A DNA stretch of 64,000 nt, taken from positions 46,031 to 110,030 of the forward strand of contig JAUTCR010000004.1 in NCBI GenBank assembly GCA_030673895.1. Reading direction: 5' to 3'. A program made the position numbers and the translations under genes. Shown here in pieces: positions 47,927 to 56,207 of the stretch. Under the pieces are notes generated by a model. The model saw only the letters and a program-made list of their open reading frames with translations, did no database searches and was not told the origin of the DNA. Position 1 is the stretch's first letter; every line of letters starts with the position of its first letter. Source of the stretch: Verrucomicrobiota bacterium JB023. Its GTDB lineage: Bacteria > Verrucomicrobiota > Verrucomicrobiia > Verrucomicrobiales > Akkermansiaceae.

Positions 47927-48136
47927 ATGAATCCTATTCTCGCCTGTCAAACTTGTGCCCACGCTTTCCGCGAAGCCGGAGGTGACGCTGCGGGCATCGC
48001 AATTTTCTTCCTGCTCGTCGTGATCGTGGCTGTTCTCGGGGTGGTGGCTTTCTCTATCATCCGCATGGCTCGGCGTGAGAGCCAAAATCTCGATCCAATC
48101 TATACCGACAATTTCACTCCAAGTTCTGACCACTGA
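47927..48136 (+). CDS. Small membrane protein in the oxidase operon
   Basis: 69 residues with one helix (AIFFLLVVIVAVLGVVAFSI) and a Cys-containing N-terminus (ILACQTCAHAF) that might bind metal or be lipid-modified. The cytoplasmic tail is short. Its stop overlaps the subunit II start by one base, so it is certainly read with ctaC. Not recognised; the CxxC pair invites a link to copper delivery, which is speculation. Confidence 0.65.
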   Translation: MNPILACQTCAHAFREAGGDAAGIAIFFLLVVIVAVLGVVAFSIIRMARRESQNLDPIYTDNFTPSSDH

Positions 48137-48933
48137 TGACACCAACCAAACTCCTCGGTATTCCCGAAAGCTTCTCTGACCACGGGGGCGGCGTGGATCA
48201 CATGATTGATGTGGTTCATTATTTCATGTTAGCCCTCTTCGTGGGGTGGACGCTTTTCTTCTTGTATTGCCTCTGGAGGTTTGCCGCGCGGAGAAATCCG
48301 AAAGCGAATTATGCGGGGGTTACCAATCACGTTTCCACCCACCTGGAGATTGGCGTGGTCTTGATCGAAGCGGTTCTCCTTCTGGGTTTTGCCTTCCCTC
48401 TTTGGTATGATCGCACAGACGAATTTGAAATCGTTCAAAAGCAAGATCCCAATCGGGTGCGGGTGATCGGCTATCAATTCGGGTGGAATTACCATTACCC
48501 TGGTGCTGACGGCAAATTCGGACGCATCGATCGCCAGTTGACAGCTGGAGTGGGTGACCCGGCGATTGATCCAGATGACCCGAATGGGTGGGACGATTTC
48601 CTTTCTCCGTCGCTGAAGGTTCCCGTCGACAAGCCGTCGATCCTCCAAATCACGGCCACGGATGTGATTCACAACTATTCCATCATCCCGATGAGAATTC
48701 AGCAGGACGCAATCCCTGGTTCTGATATTCCAATGTGGTTTACCCCCATCAAGACCCTTGAGACTTACGTCGTCTGCGGACAGCTCTGCGGAGACCAGCA
48801 TGGGAACATGAAAGGCTTGATGGAGGTTGTGAAGCAGTCCTCCTTTGATACGTGGGCTGAGGAGCAATCGGCTGCCTCCTTAAAACGGAATCAAGAGCGA
48901 CAGCAGCAACAGCCCGCAGTTGCCGTCAATTAA
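48136..48933 (+). CDS. ctaC: Cytochrome c oxidase subunit II (CuA)
   Basis: 265 residues. Two membrane helices (27-48 and 72-94) precede a periplasmic cupredoxin domain. The CuA site is intact: His in DVIHNYSI and CGQLCGDQHGNM with both cysteines, the second histidine and methionine. There is no fused cytochrome c domain, so it accepts electrons from separate cytochromes, here probably those of the operon. It is the last gene of the unit, before a strong terminator; this order (I-III-IV-...-II) is unusual, since subunit II usually comes first. Confidence 0.95.
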   Translation: MTPTKLLGIPESFSDHGGGVDHMIDVVHYFMLALFVGWTLFFLYCLWRFAARRNPKANYAGVTNHVSTHLEIGVVLIEAVLLLGFAFPLWYDRTDEFEIVQKQDPNRVRVIGYQFGWNYHYPGADGKFGRIDRQLTAGVGDPAIDPDDPNGWDDFLSPSLKVPVDKPSILQITATDVIHNYSIIPMRIQQDAIPGSDIPMWFTPIKTLETYVVCGQLCGDQHGNMKGLMEVVKQSSFDTWAEEQSAASLKRNQERQQQQPAVAVN

Positions 48934-48958
48934 CTTTCCTTAGCACCCTAGAGAAACC

Positions 48959-48983
48959 AGGCCGGATTCATCCGGCCTTTTTT
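48959..48983 (+). terminator. Intrinsic terminator of the respiratory operon
   Basis: A perfect 7-bp stem AGGCCGG / CCGGCCT with a 6-base loop is followed by TTTTT. It lies 26 bases after the subunit II stop and marks the end of the ACIII-oxidase transcript. Confidence 0.9.
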
Positions 48984-49039
48984 GTTTCTACCGATCGGTC
49001 TTTTCTCCACATTGGAGAAGAGGCGGTTAGACTTGGGGC

Positions 49040-50053
49040 ATGCCGATGCCAGTCGTTGAAGCCCGGAGGATGTTGGAATCCGCCCATGACCGGGGTCGTC
49101 TTGCACACGCGCTGCTCATTTGTGGGCCGGAGGGCAGCGGCAAGGAGGAGCTAGCGGCCTCATTGATCCAGATGGTCAATCCGCCAGCCGATCAGGGTGC
49201 CGACCTCTGGGGAGATCCGGTCGAGGTGAAGGAAAAAGCGCTTGATGAACTCGTCGGGGAATTTGTGCGAGTGATTCGACCTCTTTCCAAATCCCGCCGC
49301 ATCAAAGTCGAGCAGATTCGCGAGTTGGAAAAGCCGCTCTATCTCTCCGCTCCCGAGGGAACCTGGAAGGTCGGAGTCATTGTTGATGCGGATCGAATGT
49401 GGGATGAGTCGGCCAATGCCTTTCTCAAAACGCTTGAAGAGCCTCCCAAGGATACTCTGCTTCTTCTCCTTACGTCTCAACCCGAGCGGCTTCTCCCCAC
49501 AATCCATTCTCGATGTGTGGAGCTGTCGCTTACCGAGCGGAAGGGGATCGAAGAGAGATGGCTCGAACGCAGTGGTGCCTTGGAAAAAATTCTGAGGGAG
49601 CTATCGCAGACGGGTCCTAATCTTTGGTTGGCGCTCGGACTCAAGGGAGCCTTCGAAGAGGTACTCGCCTCAATCAAGGGGGATCTCGAAAAATCCTATG
49701 CTCAGGATTTGAAAGAGGACGCTGCTCACTACAAACAGGCGAGCGAGGGGAAGTGGCTCGAGGAGCAAGAGGAAATCATGAAAGCGGCGCTCGCCGGCGA
49801 GGTTCTGGGAGCGCGTGCTGCGCTTATGGAGTGGTTGCAGGCTTGGCTTGGCGATGCGCTCCGGCAACGGGCTGGCATCTCTCGGGTTCAACTACCAAGA
49901 CAGCAGGAGTCGAGCCGCGCCTTTGGCCAGCAATTGGAGACCGGGGAACTCTTGCAACGCTGCGACGCTCTTCGTCGGATGGCCTTGAATTTTGAGACCA
50001 ATGCTCAAGATGCGCTCGTGCTCGAGTGTGGCTTCATGGAGGCATTTGGTTAA
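49040..50053 (+). CDS. holB: DNA polymerase III delta-prime subunit
   Basis: 337 residues. A clamp-loader AAA+ fold: LAHALLICGPEGSGKEELA holds Walker A, VIVDADRMWDESANAFLKT is the Walker B/sensor region and LEEPPKDTLLLLLTSQPERLLPTIHSRC the family signature with the SRC arginine. Delta-prime opens the beta clamp loader and links to DNA polymerase III. It lacks the Cys4 zinc module found in some delta-prime proteins. It starts after the respiratory terminator as a new unit. ATG 49046 is an alternative start. Confidence 0.9.
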   Translation: MPMPVVEARRMLESAHDRGRLAHALLICGPEGSGKEELAASLIQMVNPPADQGADLWGDPVEVKEKALDELVGEFVRVIRPLSKSRRIKVEQIRELEKPLYLSAPEGTWKVGVIVDADRMWDESANAFLKTLEEPPKDTLLLLLTSQPERLLPTIHSRCVELSLTERKGIEERWLERSGALEKILRELSQTGPNLWLALGLKGAFEEVLASIKGDLEKSYAQDLKEDAAHYKQASEGKWLEEQEEIMKAALAGEVLGARAALMEWLQAWLGDALRQRAGISRVQLPRQQESSRAFGQQLETGELLQRCDALRRMALNFETNAQDALVLECGFMEAFG

Positions 50054-50073
50054 TCTCCAAAACTTCCGCGAAT

Positions 50074-50670
50074 TCAATCCAAGTAGGTTGCTTGGCCGTG
50101 GGAGGTCGAGTCGATCTGATTGGCAAGGAGATGGGAAACTTCCTTCTGTAATGCTCCGAGGTAGGCGTGGAGATTCGCGATAACCTGAAGAAGAGCGACT
50201 CCATAGGAACCATCAGTAAGGAGGCCTTTGGACTGTAACAGGATGGCGTCCAGCTTCGCCTCATCGATAAGCGGTTCCAAACCATAGCCACATATCAGAG
50301 CGATTCGGCCTTGGCCGGGATCGAGACCAATGAGGAGATCGCGATTGCGTCCCAGCCGATTCTCCTCGGGCGAGAGCCCACCTGCATTGAACAACCAAAA
50401 AAGATGGGTACTGAGCGGGAAACGTGAATCGAAATGATTCAGGACAAGATGAAGGCGGCATTGGGGAAAGTCCTGATGGAGAGCGTCGATTCGTTTCTTG
50501 AGTTTGGCGATTTCCGTCGGCTTGAGCGCTTCGGAGAGGTCGGTTACGCCGGGGTGAAGAGCAGGTATCGGCCCCAGGACGCGTCGAGCCATCCGGATAT
50601 TCAGATTGCAGGCGGGGCAGGCTGCTACCTGCTCGGTCAATCGGTGACGGCAAAAAGGGCAGGAGAGCAT
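50074..50670 (-). CDS. Zinc-ribbon and TPM-domain protein
   Basis: 198 residues. An N-terminal zinc ribbon (CPFCRHRLTEQVAACPAC) with two CxxC pairs is followed by a TPM (DUF477-like) domain: DLLIGLDPGQGRIALICGYGLEP and IDEAKLDAILLQSKGLLTDGSYGVALLQ. TPM domains have been linked with photosystem repair in plants and with unknown roles in bacterial membrane proteins. No transmembrane helix is evident, so it may be cytoplasmic. It is convergent with holB. Confidence 0.75.
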   Translation of the reverse strand: MLSCPFCRHRLTEQVAACPACNLNIRMARRVLGPIPALHPGVTDLSEALKPTEIAKLKKRIDALHQDFPQCRLHLVLNHFDSRFPLSTHLFWLFNAGGLSPEENRLGRNRDLLIGLDPGQGRIALICGYGLEPLIDEAKLDAILLQSKGLLTDGSYGVALLQVIANLHAYLGALQKEVSHLLANQIDSTSHGQATYLD

Positions 50671-50780
50671 GGTGAACCCCTTGAACTTGGCGGGTATTGG
50701 CCGGTTTTGACATGCTCAGCTGTGTCGTTATTCAGCTTATTTGAGGTTGGCAGTCGCTCGGCGAAGGGCTTGCATTGGGC

Positions 50781-51527
50781 ATGGCAACATTTGATGGCAA
50801 AGTGGTGGTTCTCAGCGGCGGCGGCCGCGGAATTGGTTTGGCAATGGCAAAGTCCTTTGCTGCCAAAGGAGCGAAGCTCGCGATCTTAACGCGGACGGAG
50901 TCAAGTTGTCAGGCGGCAGCTGATGCAATCAATGCGGAGTATGCCGAGGCGGCCAAGCCGTATGCTGTCGATGTCTCGGATAGCGCTGCCGTGGATGCGG
51001 TGGCGAAGGAAATCCTTTCTGATTTTGGCGGAATCAATGTTCTCATCAACAATGCCGGTATCACCCGGGACGGATTGCTCATGAGAATGAAGGAGGCAGA
51101 TTGGGACGCTGTTCTGGATACGAATCTCAAGGGAGCCTTCAATATGACAAAGGCATTCCAACGTCCTCTCATGAAATCAGCCGACCCGCGGATCATCAAT
51201 GTGGCTTCAGTGATTGGGTTGATGGGGAATGCGGGGCAAGCCAACTACGCCGCGAGCAAGGCGGGACTGATCGGCTTCACCAAATCGGTAGCAAGAGAAC
51301 TCGCGGGTAAGGGCGTCACCTGCAATGCAATCGCGCCCGGCTTCATCCAGACTGATATGACTGATGTCCTCGACGACAAGGTGAAGGAAGGCATCCAAGA
51401 GAGAATCCCGCTGAAGAGTTTTGGCCAAGTTGAAGATGTCGCCGCCCTGGCGACCTTTCTTGCGAGCGAAGAAGCTCGCTACATTACCGGTCAAGTTATC
51501 GCCACGGATGGCGGGATGACAATGTGA
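50781..51527 (+). CDS. fabG: FabG-type 3-oxoacyl-ACP reductase
   Basis: 248 residues from ATG 50781, standard for FabG. The NADP loop is SGGGRGIGLAMA, the NAG motif is INNAGITRDG and the catalytic triad is in NVASVIGLMG (Ser) and YAASKAGLIG (Tyr, Lys). TDGGMTM at the C-terminus is the FabG ending. It reduces 3-oxoacyl-ACP in fatty-acid elongation in the cytoplasm. Other fatty-acid genes are absent; the next gene is sixA. A paralogous short-chain dehydrogenase cannot be excluded from sequence alone. Confidence 0.88.
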   Translation: MATFDGKVVVLSGGGRGIGLAMAKSFAAKGAKLAILTRTESSCQAAADAINAEYAEAAKPYAVDVSDSAAVDAVAKEILSDFGGINVLINNAGITRDGLLMRMKEADWDAVLDTNLKGAFNMTKAFQRPLMKSADPRIINVASVIGLMGNAGQANYAASKAGLIGFTKSVARELAGKGVTCNAIAPGFIQTDMTDVLDDKVKEGIQERIPLKSFGQVEDVAALATFLASEEARYITGQVIATDGGMTM

Positions 51528-51572
51528 CCAGCCTGCGCGCGGTCGGTTGTCTGCATAAACAGGGTCAAGAAG

Positions 51573-52049
51573 ATGGACTTACTCATCATCCGCCATGGAA
51601 AGGCCGAAGACCATTCGGCTGATGGCTCGGATGCCGCGCGCCAGTTGACAGAGAAGGGGTGGAGACAGGCTGAAGCCGTTGGCAATTGCTTGCGGCGACT
51701 CGATTGGCTGCCTGAGCTTTATCTATCGAGCCCACGGGCTCGAGCTCTGCAAACCGCGCGTGGTGTGATGAGCGCGACAGGTGCTGATGGCGAGCCCGTC
51801 CTCCAAAGTTGGCTTGATTTCGGGATGAGCGATGAAGAGGCTTTCGCGGAGCTTGGTGCCTATCAGGCCTGTGGCCGCATCGCGCTCTTCGGCCATGAGC
51901 CTTCCTTCTCCTCTTTCGTTCAGTGGCTTCTCGGCGCAGATGCTTGGATCGAGGTCAAGAAGGCGAGTCTGATTGGTCTTTCGATTGAGTCTCGGAGTCG
52001 GAGGCTCGTGAATCTCCATTTCGTCATCCCTCCCAAGGCAATTCTCTGA
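51573..52049 (+). CDS. sixA: Phosphohistidine phosphatase SixA
   Basis: 158 residues of the histidine phosphatase superfamily: LLIIRHGKAE holds the RHG motif (nucleophile His8), SSPRARALQTA the second arginine and LFGHEPSFSS the second catalytic histidine. SixA removes phosphate from histidines of phosphorelay proteins such as HPt domains. The gene follows fabG by 45 bases; no relation in function is evident. Length and motifs are as expected. Confidence 0.88.
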   Translation: MDLLIIRHGKAEDHSADGSDAARQLTEKGWRQAEAVGNCLRRLDWLPELYLSSPRARALQTARGVMSATGADGEPVLQSWLDFGMSDEEAFAELGAYQACGRIALFGHEPSFSSFVQWLLGADAWIEVKKASLIGLSIESRSRRLVNLHFVIPPKAIL

Positions 52050-52082
52050 TGCCCCTCAGCCTGCTCGGCGGGACATTTCTCG

Positions 52083-52925
52083 CTAGAGCGCCCGTCGGCG
52101 ATGTGAGATGAGGCTGACGAGGGAAAGTAGGATGAGCAGGGAGGTGCTCGGCTCGGGAATGTTTGGGAAGAGGTCTTCCCACTCGGTCGCAATCGTCAGA
52201 TTGTCAATTAGGACGGAGTCGTCGCCGCTCAAGTTGACACTTCGGATCCCAAACGCATTGAACTCATCGAAGGCAATCGTGCCGGTGGAAGTTGTCTCAG
52301 GAGAGGCTGAGTCTTGGCTGCCCGGATTGACCCAGAAATCAACTTGATTGTAAGTGGTGGAGTCTCCCGTCTTCGATACCTTGGCGACCAGGTAGTAGCT
52401 TTGTCCGATGCCAAGCTGAGTGGCCGAATAGGTTTCAGAACCGCCGGTTACTCGCGCCATTAAATCAGTCGAGTTTGGGCCGAGTTCGGTTTTGATTCCA
52501 ATCGCCGGGGCACCAATGTGGGTGCCCTCACCGAACCAAAGGGTAGTGAAATCATTCTGATCGATGGTGCCGGCTTCCATTTGGAGAAGAAAGCCGACAA
52601 AGAAGGTGTCCGTCTTTGGCGAAGCGAGAGAGGCAGCGACCGCATTATTATTATTCCCGGTGATGCGAAGGCTCTGTCCCTCTGAGCGAATCACCTCTCC
52701 GGTCGGTAGGGTGACCTCAAAGTCCACGGGTGCGGCGACAACTTCCGAGGCACCGGTATCGGCGGTCCAGTCTCCAGCAATGCCACTACCGCCAGCTTGG
52801 CCGTCGAGCTCACCGGTGGAGAGAGCCTCGAAGTCCTCATAAACGACGACCGCTGCATCGAGACTCAGGCCGGATGCAAGCAACAGTAGGGGAGTCCAAA
52901 AGACTGGGGAAAATCGATGGAGCAT
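52083..52925 (-). CDS. PEP-CTERM sorting-signal protein
   Basis: 280 residues. Signal peptide (MLHRFSPVFWTPLLLLASGL, about 1-24), then a beta-rich body with short Gly/Ser/Thr repeats and no catalytic motif, resembling a jelly-roll or concanavalin-like fold. The C-terminus NIPEPSTSLLILLSLVSLIS followed by HRRRAL is a PEP-CTERM signal, pointing to processing by an exosortase outside this window. It is convergent with sixA and has the same upstream motif as the PEP-CTERM gene at 17 kb. Confidence 0.85.
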   Translation of the reverse strand: MLHRFSPVFWTPLLLLASGLSLDAAVVVYEDFEALSTGELDGQAGGSGIAGDWTADTGASEVVAAPVDFEVTLPTGEVIRSEGQSLRITGNNNNAVAASLASPKTDTFFVGFLLQMEAGTIDQNDFTTLWFGEGTHIGAPAIGIKTELGPNSTDLMARVTGGSETYSATQLGIGQSYYLVAKVSKTGDSTTYNQVDFWVNPGSQDSASPETTSTGTIAFDEFNAFGIRSVNLSGDDSVLIDNLTIATEWEDLFPNIPEPSTSLLILLSLVSLISHRRRAL

Positions 52926-53331
52926 GACGATGTCCGTAGGGGATGGGCATCATTATTGTTGATAACATAAAAAATCAATCGATTTTTATAAAAATGTATA
53001 CTTTGCTTTCTCTAATTCCGTAATTTTTTGAGAGGATGACCCCCATATCGGACATCCTACTGCAGCAAGGCGTACAAGTTCCCTCTCCTAAACTGTTACT
53101 AGGGAGATTGTTAGGCAAGCAATTGGCTGAAGGCTGTGGGAGTCTAGTTTCCATGAAAGAGCATGTCCGAGGGGCCGGCTGCTTTTCATCGCTGATGTTT
53201 TCGTCGGTAACGGCCTTCGACCAACTGCCCTCATTGCCCGGTCCTGTGGGAAGCTCGGTCTTCACGGTAGCAGGGCCAGTCTTCGGGCTCGGTTCCTGAA
53301 CTCCCGCCTAGCAAAGGGAGATGATGGGCAC
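52926..53331. other. Intergenic region upstream of PEP-CTERM gene
   Basis: The first 100 bases are AT-rich and probably contain the PEP-CTERM gene promoter. The element GTTGATAACATAA (52958-52970) closely matches GTTGACAAAATAA (17214-17226) before the other PEP-CTERM gene. The remainder (53040-53330) has no convincing gene on either strand; short frames here lack start signals and show no known motif. Confidence 0.4.
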
Positions 53332-53359
53332 AAAAAAAGCGGACCATGCGGTCCGCTTT
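53332..53359 (-). terminator. Intrinsic terminator of glnII
   Basis: On the minus strand a 7-bp stem GCGGACC / GGTCCGC with a 4-base loop is followed by seven T. It lies 28 bases past the glnII stop. Confidence 0.88.
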
Positions 53360-53386
53360 CGAAAATGAATGAATTGGTCTCTTCGC

Positions 53387-54394
53387 TTAGCCAGCCTCCT
53401 GGATGGTCTGGAGGATGCGAGCCGCGATGGCGTAAGGATCGCCCTGTGAGTTGGGGCGACGATCTTCGAGGTAGCCCTTGTAGCCATTGTTGACGAAGCT
53501 GTGTGGCACCCGGATGGAAGCGCCACGGTCGGCAACTCCGTAGGAGAACTTGTCGATGGACTGGGTCTCGTGCAGGCCGGTGAGGCGCTGGTCGTTGTCG
53601 GGCCCATAGACTGCGATGTGCTCCTCGCGATTCTTCTCGAATGCGGCCATGATGCTTTCGAAGTACTCTTTGCCGCCTTCGGAGCGCATTTTCTCGGTGG
53701 AGAAGTTGGCGTGCATGCCGGAACCGTTCCAGTCGCCTTTGATTGGCTTACAGTGGAAGTCAACGTCGACTTCGTAAGCTTCACAGAGACGGAGGAGGAG
53801 GTAGCGAGCCATCCACATCTGGTCTGCTGCGCTTGCCGAGCCTTTGCCAAAAATCTGGAATTCCCACTGACCCATAGCAACCTCAGCGTTCACGCCTTCG
53901 TGATTGATGCCAGCTGCGAGGCAGAGATCGAGGTGCTCTTCAACGATGATACGACCGAGGGCACCAACGTTTTTGTAGCCGACGCCGCAGTAGTAAGGGC
54001 CCTGTGGACCGGGGTAGCCGCCCTTGGGGAAGCCGATGGGTGCGCCGTCTTTGACGAGGAAGTACTCCTGCTCGAAGCCGAACCAAGCGCCAGGATCGTC
54101 GGGGATACCAGCGCGGGTATTGGTTGGGTGAGGCTCTCCGTTCGGGAGCATGACCTCGCACATCACGAGGTAGCTATCTTCACGAGTCGCGTCAGGGAAA
54201 AGGGCGACAGGCTTGAGGATACAGTCAGAGTCTCCGCCGTCTGCTTGCTCGGTGGATGAACCGTCGAAACCCCAAGCGGGGATGTCTTCGAGGGTCGGCT
54301 CATTATCGAAGGTTTCCATTTTGAACTTGCTGCGAAGTCCTTGCACCGGCTGGTAACCGTCGAGCCAAACGTATTCGAGTTTGTATTTACGCAT
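53387..54394 (-). CDS. glnII: Glutamine synthetase, type II (eukaryote-like)
   Basis: 335 residues from ATG 54394 (MRKYKLEYVWLDGYQP); upstream frame up to 54523 lies in the promoter region. The short length and motifs (WGFDGSSTEQADGG, FGFEQEYFLVKDG, NHEGVNAEVAMGQWEFQIF, ADRGASIRVPHS) are those of GSII, which in bacteria is known from Streptomyces, Rhizobium and others. It makes glutamine from glutamate, ammonia and ATP in the cytoplasm. GSII lacks the adenylylation site of GSI and is usually regulated by transcription; a sigma-54 type promoter is found 60-75 bases upstream. Confidence 0.95.
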   Translation of the reverse strand: MRKYKLEYVWLDGYQPVQGLRSKFKMETFDNEPTLEDIPAWGFDGSSTEQADGGDSDCILKPVALFPDATREDSYLVMCEVMLPNGEPHPTNTRAGIPDDPGAWFGFEQEYFLVKDGAPIGFPKGGYPGPQGPYYCGVGYKNVGALGRIIVEEHLDLCLAAGINHEGVNAEVAMGQWEFQIFGKGSASAADQMWMARYLLLRLCEAYEVDVDFHCKPIKGDWNGSGMHANFSTEKMRSEGGKEYFESIMAAFEKNREEHIAVYGPDNDQRLTGLHETQSIDKFSYGVADRGASIRVPHSFVNNGYKGYLEDRRPNSQGDPYAIAARILQTIQEAG

Positions 54395-54453
54395 TTTCTT
54401 GAAGTGTGTTTTTTCGATGAATCCCGCGTGTTGCTTGGGAGCCGAAAGCAGGA

Positions 54454-54469
54454 AGCAGAAGGCATGCCA
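54454..54469 (-). promoter_or_regulatory. Sigma-54 type promoter of glnII
   Basis: On the minus strand the sequence TGGCATGCCTTCTGCT matches the -24/-12 pattern TGGCAYRNNNNTTGCW at all fixed positions but one (C for T before TGC); GG and GC are exactly ten bases apart. Transcription would start near 54443, leaving a leader of about 50 bases. Sigma-54 control of glutamine synthetase by NtrC-type activators is well known; no activator gene lies in this window. Confidence 0.6.
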
Positions 54470-54660
54470 GAAATCGGGGGAGAAGCCTAGGGAAAGGGGT
54501 GAATCCGGAGGCGTCAAGACCAATGAAGGCCGGGCTCAATCGATTTATTCTCAATCATCTCGTGAAGGGTTAAGGAAGGGTGAAACTTGACGAAATCGAG
54601 GCTCCCGCATCGCCTTTTCTGGAGCTTCTGGACCGCTGGCTCGGCCGCAGCTCGAGAGGG

Positions 54661-55893
54661 TCAGACGTCCTTGATATCGGCTAGAATAAGGGTCGTGTCA
54701 TCAGTCCCGGAATTTTGATAAGCACGATTCAGAGTGGTGTCGCGGATTTCCCTGATATCGCTGGCCGGGGTGCGGAGAGCTTCCGCGATATGCCTCTCCC
54801 AGAGGCCATTGACGATTCCATCCGAGCAGATCAAGAGGCGAGCCTCGGAGGGGAGGGGAGCGGTGCCAATCTGGGGACGGATACGGGGGTGGCCTCCCCC
54901 CATCGCGTCGTAGAGAGCAGAGCGGCGCGGATGCTGGCGATAGGTCAGCTCGGAAATCTTGCCCTTCTTGAACGCTTGCCAAGCATCGCAATGGTCCTCG
55001 GTCAATTGAGTCACCTCGTCACCATCGGCCAGGTAAAGGCGACTATCCCCAATGTGAGCGTAATGAATCTTGCCCGGCAGGAGATAGGCGAGCGTGAGGG
55101 TCGCTCCCATTCCACGCAAGGATTCGGGCTGGCTGGCCGCGATGTTGTTGAGCCCCTCGTGGGCCTCCTCCATCAAAGCGGTGAGCCGTTTGGCAAAGAG
55201 TTCATCATTCTCCGCCGTGGCATGGAGCTGGGAAGCGTGTTTGCGAATCCAAGACATGATCAGCCGGGAGGCAAGTTCTCCAGCAGCCTGGCCGCCGATG
55301 CCATCCGAGACGGCAAGGATAAGGTGCTCTGGATCAAGGATGACCTCACCCTCGGTCGGGAAGTTGGTCGAGCCGTCTGGATCGAGGCTCAGCGCGAGCC
55401 AAAAGTCGTCGTTCGCAGCGTGGAGAGTTCCCTTCCGAGAGGCTGCGGCCCAACTGATGCGTGTGACGAGCGAGGGGTGTTCTTGCCCACCGGGCTGCTC
55501 GGTATCGGTGGAAGGATCGGGGAGAATCTCCGCCAGCTCGAAATCGATAAGATTGAAGCGACCTTGTTTCGCATTGTAGGTCACATTACGCGGCTCGGGA
55601 TCATCGTGACGCACGCCGTAGTCGTGCTCAAGCTCGTGAAAGAGAGCTGTCGCCTTCTCCTTGGTGATTCTTGTCGCGGGAGCCCCGCAATTCGTGGAAA
55701 CGAAGTAAAGTTCATCCGGATGCTCCTCCAGAAGCCGGGGCACGTAGCTGCAACTCCGCTCTTCCAGAGCCTTCAGCACTGCCACCTCGTTGGCATATCG
55801 CTTGTCGGCATCGGTGCCTCGGAACCACTTATGGACCCGGCCTTTCCAATCGAGTTTCACCAATGAGCGGATACCGTCTTTGAGTTCGCGCAT
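54661..55893 (-). CDS. Kinase-like domain fused to PP2C phosphatase
   Basis: 410 residues from ATG 55893; a GTG at 55962 could extend it. The first part (about 1-145) looks like an atypical small protein kinase of the RIO/BUD32/LPS-kinase kind: VPRLLEEHPDELYFVST as hinge region, YGVRHDDPEPRNVTYN as catalytic loop with HxDxxxxN spacing, and FNLIDFELAE in place of DFG. The second part (about 155-405) is a PP2C phosphatase with AVSDGIGGQAAG, GMGATLTLA, AHIGDSRLYLADG, LTEDHCDA, LLICSDGIVNGL and DDTTLILAD, all metal-binding aspartates present. The two opposing activities in one chain suggest a switch on phosphoproteins. Not membrane-bound. Its targets are unknown. Confidence 0.75.
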   Translation of the reverse strand: MRELKDGIRSLVKLDWKGRVHKWFRGTDADKRYANEVAVLKALEERSCSYVPRLLEEHPDELYFVSTNCGAPATRITKEKATALFHELEHDYGVRHDDPEPRNVTYNAKQGRFNLIDFELAEILPDPSTDTEQPGGQEHPSLVTRISWAAASRKGTLHAANDDFWLALSLDPDGSTNFPTEGEVILDPEHLILAVSDGIGGQAAGELASRLIMSWIRKHASQLHATAENDELFAKRLTALMEEAHEGLNNIAASQPESLRGMGATLTLAYLLPGKIHYAHIGDSRLYLADGDEVTQLTEDHCDAWQAFKKGKISELTYRQHPRRSALYDAMGGGHPRIRPQIGTAPLPSEARLLICSDGIVNGLWERHIAEALRTPASDIREIRDTTLNRAYQNSGTDDTTLILADIKDV

Positions 55894-56207
55894 AAGGCAA
55901 TTTTGTCCACTCGGGGGACTGGGGAAAGATGAAATTACCTTAACCCATGCCCCATCACACAAGGAATGGCCAAGTCACCTGTGAAAGCAAAATCCACCCG
56001 CCGCGAGGTTCCACGCCTTTCCCTCATTGTCATGGAGGCAGGCCCGCTGGCGGGAAGTCCGATTCTATCAGCGCGAAACTGGTCCAGCCGGGAGCAGGCA
56101 CCAGCTGTGATTCATCGGAAGGATGAATCCAATTCTTCCTGATCCCCTAGGGCAATAAGGAATCCAGCCTTGCGGGGGGGCTGGCCGCCCATTATAGCGC
56201 GTGCGCA
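55894..56207. other. Intergenic region between PP2C fusion and gnd
   Basis: Divergent promoters are expected here. For gnd I see a weak candidate: TTGCGG at 56170-56175 and TATAGC at 56193-56198, 17 bases apart, which places the transcript start at or within three bases of the ATG, so the mRNA might be leaderless. No ribosome binding site precedes gnd, in agreement. No gene is supported within the region. Confidence 0.3.

Noticed and set aside
52975..53265. Minus-strand frame of 96 codons upstream of the PEP-CTERM gene
   Set aside because: Cys/Pro-rich, no start signal, covers the AT-rich promoter region; more likely chance.
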